Source: JBEKCP01 sp050014815 | GTDB lineage: Bacteria > Planctomycetota > Planctomycetia > Pirellulales > Thermoguttaceae | NCBI GenBank assembly: GCA_050014815.1 | Contig: JBEKCP010000114.1 | Location: 1-11,652, forward strand | Length of the DNA: 11,652 nt | Direction: 5' to 3' | Shown here: positions 8,801 to 11,652 of the stretch, piece by piece | Layout of the letters: the number at the start of each line of letters is the position of its first letter | Position numbering within the stretch: position 1 is the stretch's first letter | Notes under the pieces: model-generated | Seen by the model: only the letters and a program-made list of their open reading frames with translations | What the model was told of the DNA's origin: nothing | Databases searched by the model: none | Program-made: the position numbers and the translations under genes

Positions 8801-9013
8801 GCGGCGGAGGGCACAGCGCGAGCTACCGATGTTGAAAGTGCCCTGTTCGCGGGCATCCAAGAGATGGACGGAATCGTCGGTTGCGCGGCCGTCGGCGGCG
8901 ACAGCATACCCAGCCAAGCAGGTCACGGCAACCGCGGCCGCCAGCAGTGCGGAGCAGCATGCCGCAGGACCGACAGTAATGCGTTGTCTCTCCGTCATGC
9001 TCGTTCCGGTCAT
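2825..9013 (-). CDS. Multi-pass membrane protein with C-terminal GH94 glycoside phosphorylase domain (NdvB C-terminal-like)
   Basis: This is a 2062-residue fusion. Residues 17-40 are a signal sequence ending AVAA. Residues about 45-200 are a beta-rich extracytoplasmic domain. Residues about 206-982 contain some 17-20 hydrophobic helices. Residues about 995-1260 and 1285-1570 are two beta-sandwich modules like those preceding GH94 in cyclic beta-1,2-glucan synthases, and about 1575-2060 is a GH94 alpha/alpha barrel. Seen directly are GFRDQLQD (1626-1633), GTGDWNDG (1767-1774, holding the family's general-acid Asp), His1925 in YCHG and Thr2004-Gly2005 in YTGAAGW. The last two match the phosphate-binding His and Thr-Gly of GH94 phosphorylases, so reversible phosphorolysis of a beta-glucan or oligoglucoside is plausible. 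The last helix is followed by RWHRGRW, suggesting that GH94 faces the cytoplasm. No GT84 domain is visible. The synthases run to about 2800 residues, so this is shorter and differently built. The start may be 9013 or the ATG at 8998, which has a weak GGA ahead. It is the first gene of the leftward operon. Confidence 0.85.
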   Translation of the reverse strand: MTGTSMTERQRITVGPAACCSALLAAAVAVTCLAGYAVAADGRATDDSVHLLDAREQGTFNIGSSRCALRREMGPDGHMALAIDYTAPLGTVVGVWSKSFPTGLRADGIDMVRASATAVNPEQFHQVALAVEIKGTTGIQRLPLRTGPEGCLFDAPVHWQSVGTISEVVFVASQTGSQPASGTIVFDIGFHRLSWSGRLSLWPSARIGGILLLSCFVAFAAALVGGVSSWWRPALSNVATSLARKEASAKAWLSGLKRDVVCGTSVVLIAGLAAGIYVLGELGLPGVGWFALAAAVAGGALAEWAKYGLTGKHLSPRETFQDMFATGLLAASASPLTVLQAPGAWSDLLLLSQTAAAVALVLYHAVNLYRLAACGRHLSTRGAAAVLAVPYLAGSLLLLESASLVHQLGAAVTAGLFGAWPGVIECLGRVAVVFALNEVLTNGLSLATRGGLVRCWRAHGSLLAVAAAAVAGPWIAQLGSAGAVVAWPPAAQRIAALLATMASQGGLWAEVYLITGMVMDAIHGRSPGLASLCGVPLQGMKKGMVYSGVFMAILHGLDLLCKSPAADWLFQHFPLPIAALAGAFLFPLATTIIATFDGSQAFFRRARASYRQPALYARGALIGLGVGYAILQLLTASETAIRAEFGAAVGIAAFGGVSLFRDGFYALARHGRLQWRVYLVEAVFGGLIGAAIGFYLDTAQISLVVAKFHRYLSVGQTPQPYGVYPFLSKWGFINLGNVAGGTSLLFAEALAGVISWSIPAWLFAINRSFLTAYFRREAAPIKALFTGRGLVDLSQNMLEVLRWGLWMSPIINSFLRPVGEPTWYNQDGAIHTVVAIFHRATTSPEAFRAWSLNVFICLLAYDAVRLLIWLDHMGLRVATLVNLSFLGMDRLDERLARFLGSAATARCIPEGVKRFATWAPLLIPYYLPMGRDWDYAWSRSEALQRSAEGGGLVAAISAFGSVGRLLVPVGAMLACTAVFSLVRWHRGRWADRPAWSLGNAKYILTLGRGGELVGRVIDKGYTISRPSYDFLDPAGRALFLVDTARHPMDPARSRPLIGTWDPSSFGPAGVEFREDALVIRDVADGLGTTLEISLAGTGDAAELWTVTVENLTGAQRQVKLVPYLEWVLNRPAADREHTQYNRLFAEMEYVQALHVLLAWDKNSMAAGVLAADIAPEGFLSSRLDFIGRAGSIRTPRVLETLAFSAARDTASHPTFDPVGSLLLGATLQAGQSLRTRILVGAAENKGQALDLVRRYLGPAGPAALVATRQPDSLRAIRHGEVLPGTPQPYWSFPDRGRTLLVHTPLTPRPFDHTLSNALGHVVVVTNRGLHTSASGNSQQNRITPDWPDIVTRELPGEALYLYDPDDRQWYSPTYHPLNDSRADYQVEFSVEGFATYHMSRGSIATELTVFVPPHEPLGIYLLTVRNRGAAARRMRLGPYFQMVLASQPEYAGALRVRHHRPLGALFFENPRNAYRSGPAFVAMSAPVECVETQRGRFFGRCRDVAHPAFVEHGQSDASPTEDARPVAGLLTTIEVPAHGECSVVVVLGQADDRQQAEALVRKYRDVAVAQASLAETRTWWRSLMDTVRVETSNPAFDRYLDWLKYQTLCERIWARRGFYQASGAYGFRDQLQDAVNLMWMEPRLARRQLLLHATQQFFEGDVLHWFHLLQDGRTGFAARTHASDTLLWLPWGVAQYVAATGDDSILDEQTSYVLADQPMQPLPAGKDGIGFFPHRSSRTDSIYRHCMKAISLVLTKRMGAHGLPLIGTGDWNDGLDEIGSRGKGESVWLGFFLYAILQQMAGIIERQGGPADAAFYADRARRLKDAVELTWRGDRYLRAIHDDGTEIGVKGSGLWEVDALTAAWAVMSGMNAQRGRIALDTALAMLERKNTILLGWPALREDSQPYLGRGSRYPAGVRENGMYCHGVQWLIGAARRVAEQWEREGEPAKARPYREAAYRLWLKISPLPHTTPEEIETYGGQPNKQAADMLTTFDPGRMMWNGYTGAAGWLFRQALEGVLGARLEGNQLILPHDLARPDDDLTLFRIQRELLPQGGCHATHFQ
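2850..2856 (-). promoter_or_regulatory. Shine-Dalgarno AAGGAGG inside the upstream gene's 3' end
   Basis: Read leftward, the site is AAGGAGG followed by five bases (ATGTC) and the ATG at 2844. It lies within the last codons of the GH94 gene, which stops at 2827-2825, so ribosomes finishing that gene sit on or next to the restart site. It decides the start of the 733-residue gene in favour of 2844. Another ATG at 2849 immediately abuts the site in a different frame and is too close to be used. Confidence 0.75.
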
Positions 9014-9120
9014 GGAAAAGGCTGCCTGGGCGAGTTACGTCAGTTGCAGGGTACCTCCCGCCAGAAACCGAACCTTCGAGGGCTTCAAGGACCATGCCGA
9101 ATGGCAGGTGGAAACCATCG

Positions 9121-9150
9121 TCAATAGCGATGTTCAGCACGCGCCGTCAA
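9121..9150 (-). promoter_or_regulatory. Possible promoter of the GH94 operon
   Basis: Read leftward, TTGACG (9150-9145) is followed after 18 bases by TATTGA (9126-9121). The -35 is close to consensus and the -10 is poor, so this is a weak sigma70-type call. It would leave a 5' untranslated region of roughly 100 bases before the ATG at 9013. Promoter rules in Planctomycetota are poorly known, which lowers confidence further. Confidence 0.22.
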
Positions 9151-9487
9151 AGGGGGGGCCACTCCCGTGGCGCTCGTCCCGTACGCGTGTCCGCGCGCTG
9201 CCCTAGCGGGGGCAGCGCCTGTACCCCCATCGTACCCGATACTGTGCCTCGCGCCAAGGACAGTCTCTCGCATGGATCACCGCCATGTCAGGAGATTACC
9301 GCTGACGGACATGCCCAGTCGCGTTCGGCCCTGAAACTTTGTGGTCCCGATCGCGCCACGACCACACCGATATGTCCGGCAACCAGGCGAGATTCATTAA
9401 CACATAGCTAGATCGGCAAGCGGGGAACCCCACATGGGGGCCCAGACGAAGAACAGCGCAGGACATAGCAGGCACCCTGCTTGTCCC

Positions 9488-9515
9488 CTTGCCTTACGCG
9501 CTGCTTGCCATACAA
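9488..9515 (+). promoter_or_regulatory. Possible promoter for the exporter leader
   Basis: TTGCCT (9488-9493) and TACAAT (9510-9515) are separated by 16 bases. The -10 differs from consensus at one base, and it lies in the most AT-rich patch of the intergenic region, followed by TAAAAAGA. Transcription from here would give a leader of about 190 bases containing both hairpins before the exporter ATG at 9711. Confidence 0.35.
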
Positions 9516-9601
9516 TTAAAAAGATTGCGGGTGCCGTCGCAGTTTGAGCGGGGCTCCGCCAGAAATCAATTCCAAGTCGTCGGAAGACTAGATAAAGAGC
9601 A

Positions 9602-9618
9602 ACCCGGCGTTGCCGGGT
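9602..9618 (+). other. Short GC hairpin in the exporter leader
   Basis: ACCCGGC (9602-9608) pairs perfectly with GCCGGGT (9612-9618) around a three-base loop. No T-run follows, so it is not a terminator. It sits 18 bases before the arm of the strong terminator and could be part of a folded leader, a small RNA terminated downstream, or a dispersed palindromic repeat. Confidence 0.5.
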
Positions 9619-9636
9619 GGCTTGTTGACGAGTAAG

Positions 9637-9683
9637 CCGACGTGTCCGAACGCCTTCGGGTGTTTGAACACGTCGGTTTTTTT
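9637..9683 (+). terminator. Strong intrinsic terminator / possible attenuator with UUCG tetraloop
   Basis: CCGACGTGT (9637-9645) pairs with ACACGTCGG (9668-9676). After one mismatch (9646/9667), an inner stem of eight pairs (9647-9654 with 9659-9666, including G-T pairs) closes on the stable loop cUUCGg. Seven T's follow at 9677-9683. The orientation is rightward only, since the other strand has no T-run after the stem. It ends 28 bases before the exporter start, with no obvious protein gene before it, so it either ends a small RNA or conditions transcription into the exporter. Confidence 0.8.
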
Positions 9684-9695
9684 GTTCTTGATGGC

Positions 9696-9703
9696 AAGGG
9701 GAG
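9696..9703 (+). promoter_or_regulatory. Ribosome-binding site deciding the exporter start
   Basis: AAGGGGAG lies seven bases ahead of the ATG at 9711. It supports the long form of the exporter, with its 164-residue N-terminal extension, over the internal ATG at 10203 where a standard exporter would begin. Confidence 0.6.
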
Positions 9704-9710
9704 ACGGCGC

Positions 9711-11652
9711 ATGAAGGAAGGTCTTTGCGAGGCAGTCGCCGCAGAGAAATCCCTTGCCAGCGGGGAAGGATCGCCAGGTGAAGTGATCGCGCAAGATGCC
9801 GCGGCACTGGTGCTCGACACGAGCATTGACCTGGCGGGGAATCCATGTCCCGAGCGGCTGACCATGGATGAGCGGCAATTGACGGTCAGCACGCTTGCCG
9901 GCAATCGACGGCCCGAGCGTCGGCGGGAGTGGCATTGGGAGGCAATCGAAGCCTTCCGTGTGGAACCGACCGTCGGCTCGCATTTCCTTCAGGTGCAGGT
10001 CGGCGGGCAGTGGATCGACGCCTTGCGCCGGCCGGGAGACGTTGCCCGGGAATTGACCGATCTGCTGGGCCGTCTCAATGCACGCTGTCGCCAGGAGTTC
10101 CGCGCGACGCCCGGCGGGGCGACAAACGGGGCGCGATGGAGGCACCCGGACGGTCCGTTTTGCGATAGCCGCCCGGAAAAGACAACTCCCCCACGGTTGC
10201 GAATGACAACCCTGTTGTGGGCCTTGCTGCGCCCCTTTCGGGGCAGCGTGCTGCTGCTGCTGGTGTTGTCGCTAGGCGCGGTGGCCATCGACCTGGCTCC
10301 CCCGATCTTGCTGGGCGTCCTGGTCGACCGGGTATTGCAGGCCGATCGGGCGCAACACCCGCTGGGACAGTTGCTGCAACTGCTGCTGGCCATCGTTGCC
10401 GGCCTGCTGTTGGCGCGCTTGGCTGCCACGCTCGTGGCTGTTTGGAAGGGATGGGTCTCCAGCCGGGTCGGCACGACGTTGACCTGCGATCTTCGCAATG
10501 AGTTGGTGGCGAAGCTCAACGAGTTGCCGTTGGCCTTCTACGACCGCAACCAGGCGGGCGTGCTCATGAGCCAGGTGGCCTACGATACGGAAACACTTCA
10601 AACGCTGGTCTACCACATGACCAGCGGTTTCCTCTTGCAATCGCTGCAACTGGTGGGCATCGGCGTCATGATGCTGCATTACAATGCCAAGCTGGCCTTG
10701 GTTGCCTTGCTGCCGATGCCGTTGATTCTTACCGGAAGTTGGTATTTCACGCGCTATCTGCAGCCGCGGCATCAGCACTATTGGGCGGCGGTTGGCAAGC
10801 AGGCTTCGGCCTTAATGGGAATGCTCGCGGGAATCCGCGTCGTCAAGGCCTTCGTGCAAGAGGACCGTGAACTGCGCCGCTTCGGCGATTCCAGCCGCCG
10901 TCTGCGCGACTCGCGGCTGACAGTCGAAAATGCCACCGTCGCCTTTACGGCTGCGATGGGCTTGCTGTTTGCGTTGGGCGGCCTCGTGGTCTGGTACATC
11001 GGCGGCCGCGACGTGCTCTTTGGCAGCATGACGCTCGGTTCGCTGACGGCCTTCCTCGCCTTACTGGCCATGTTCTATGCGCCACTGACCACGATTGCCG
11101 AGTCGACCACCTGGTTTGCCAGCTTCTACAGCACCAGCCGCCGCATGTGCGCCCTCCTCGACGTGCCCAGCGAAAGCGAACAACCCCAGTCAACCGTGCC
11201 GTTGGACCGGTTCCACGGAGGCGTAGAGTTCCAACACGTGTCGTTCGGTTACGATCGCAGCCGGCCGGTGCTGGAAGACATCAGCTTTGCGATCGAGCCG
11301 GGCGAGATGGTGGGCGTGGTAGGCCGCAGCGGCTCGGGCAAGTCGACGCTGGTGAGTCTCATCGGCCGTCTGTACGAATGCGATGCCGGGCAGATCCGCA
11401 TCGACGGCATCGATGTGCGGCAGGCGAATCCCCGCCAGCTCCGCCGGCAAATCGGCATGGTTCCCCAGGAACCGTTCTTGTTCTGCGGCGCGGTGGCCGC
11501 AAACATCACCTACGGCAATGGACAAGCCGCGCCGGAACAGATCCTCTTGGCCGCCAGGAACGCCGACTCCCACGAATTCATCATGCGGATGCCTTTCGCC
11601 TACGAAACGCAACTGGGCGAAGGGGGCTGCGGACTGTCGGGCGGAGAACGGC
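9711..11652 (+). CDS. Type I ABC exporter (permease-ATPase fusion) with N-terminal PH-like domain, 3' end cut off
   Basis: The window shows 647 codons of an ABC half-transporter that works as a dimer in the inner membrane, exporting a substrate using ATP. Residues about 45-125 form a small beta domain resembling bacterial PH-like modules (AFRVEPTVGSHFLQVQVGG, 81-99). A linker with lone Cys126 and Cys151 follows. A six-helix permease spans about 165-470, with the typical coupling segment LPLAFYDRNQAGVLMSQV. The ATPase begins about 504 with A-loop FGYD, Walker A GRSGSGKST (538-546), Q-loop Gln586 and signature LSGGE (642-646); Walker B and the H-loop lie beyond the edge. The start at 9711 is chosen from AAGGGGAG and because the extension reads as a folded domain. 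The divergent glucan enzymes suggest an NdvA/ChvA-like role exporting glucan, but type I exporters resemble lipid, peptide and drug pumps equally well, so the substrate is inference only. Confidence 0.9.
   Translation, partial: MKEGLCEAVAAEKSLASGEGSPGEVIAQDAAALVLDTSIDLAGNPCPERLTMDERQLTVSTLAGNRRPERRREWHWEAIEAFRVEPTVGSHFLQVQVGGQWIDALRRPGDVARELTDLLGRLNARCRQEFRATPGGATNGARWRHPDGPFCDSRPEKTTPPRLRMTTLLWALLRPFRGSVLLLLVLSLGAVAIDLAPPILLGVLVDRVLQADRAQHPLGQLLQLLLAIVAGLLLARLAATLVAVWKGWVSSRVGTTLTCDLRNELVAKLNELPLAFYDRNQAGVLMSQVAYDTETLQTLVYHMTSGFLLQSLQLVGIGVMMLHYNAKLALVALLPMPLILTGSWYFTRYLQPRHQHYWAAVGKQASALMGMLAGIRVVKAFVQEDRELRRFGDSSRRLRDSRLTVENATVAFTAAMGLLFALGGLVVWYIGGRDVLFGSMTLGSLTAFLALLAMFYAPLTTIAESTTWFASFYSTSRRMCALLDVPSESEQPQSTVPLDRFHGGVEFQHVSFGYDRSRPVLEDISFAIEPGEMVGVVGRSGSGKSTLVSLIGRLYECDAGQIRIDGIDVRQANPRQLRRQIGMVPQEPFLFCGAVAANITYGNGQAAPEQILLAARNADSHEFIMRMPFAYETQLGEGGCGLSGGER

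Larger units (their letters stand above)
9014..9710. other. Divergent intergenic region between the GH94 operon and the ABC exporter
   Basis: About 700 bases separate the two divergent starts. No frame here reads like a protein. Listed separately are a weak leftward promoter (9121-9150), a weak rightward promoter (9488-9515), a hairpin (9602-9618), a terminator (9637-9683) and a ribosome-binding site (9696-9703). A GC-rich inverted repeat also lies at 9208-9228 (GGGGG/CCCCC with an inner CAG/CTG); it lacks a T-run and may be a protein site or chance. Between about 9230 and 9487 I see nothing else. Confidence 0.6.

Noticed and set aside
9208..9228. GC inverted repeat as a leftward or rightward terminator
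   Set aside because: It has no T-run on either strand, and the stem contains a two-base bulge.
9588..10145. 185-codon leftward open frame across the terminator and exporter start
   Set aside because: Its C-terminal part is the two hairpins in translation, and its N-terminal part overlaps the exporter's PH-like domain, which reads better as a protein. No clear ribosome-binding site was seen.
10203..11652. Exporter starting at the internal ATG 10203
   Set aside because: It would match a standard exporter, but the upstream in-frame 164 residues look like a folded domain and the ATG at 9711 has a good Shine-Dalgarno.

Overview
The window looks like a piece of a GC-rich (roughly 60% by eye) bacterial chromosome, most likely Planctomycetota. 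That is an inference from the protein flavour, with an ABC exporter carrying an N-terminal PH-like extension, an Hsp20 tail, and very large membrane/glycosidase fusions; no rRNA or marker gene is present to settle it. There are four recognisable protein-coding units and one long divergent intergenic region. I see no mobile element, CRISPR array or tRNA.

Layout. Positions 1-336 hold nothing convincing. Leftward genes fill 337-9013, transcribed right to left: a 2062-residue membrane protein ending in a GH94 (glycoside phosphorylase) domain (9013-2825), then a secreted 733-residue glucoamylase-like protein (2844-643) overlapping it by 20 nt behind a perfect Shine-Dalgarno, then a short Hsp20-like C-terminal fragment (609-337) that is in the same frame as the preceding gene, just past its TGA. 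Positions 9014-9710 form the divergent control region. It has weak promoter candidates on both strands and, on the + strand, a leader with two hairpins, the second being a strong intrinsic terminator with a cUUCGg tetraloop ending 28 nt before the next gene. From 9711 to the right edge runs a type I ABC exporter (permease plus ATPase in one chain), cut by the window inside its ABC signature motif.

How they may work together. The GH94 part plus its two preceding beta-sandwich modules resembles the C-terminal half of cyclic beta-1,2-glucan synthases (NdvB/ChvB). The 733-residue protein resembles the glucoamylase-like domain (PF10091 type) found in the middle of the same synthases. NdvB/ChvB products are exported by a type I ABC exporter (NdvA/ChvA), and here such an exporter is encoded divergently. 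The GT84 glycosyltransferase that defines NdvB is absent; a large multi-pass membrane region of unknown function sits in its place. The locus therefore reads as a dismantled beta-glucan machine. A cytoplasmic-facing, membrane-tethered phosphorylase and an exported glucan-active enzyme are predicted from topology, with an exporter as a possible but unproven third component. Substrate and direction (synthesis, trimming or uptake) cannot be decided from the sequence.
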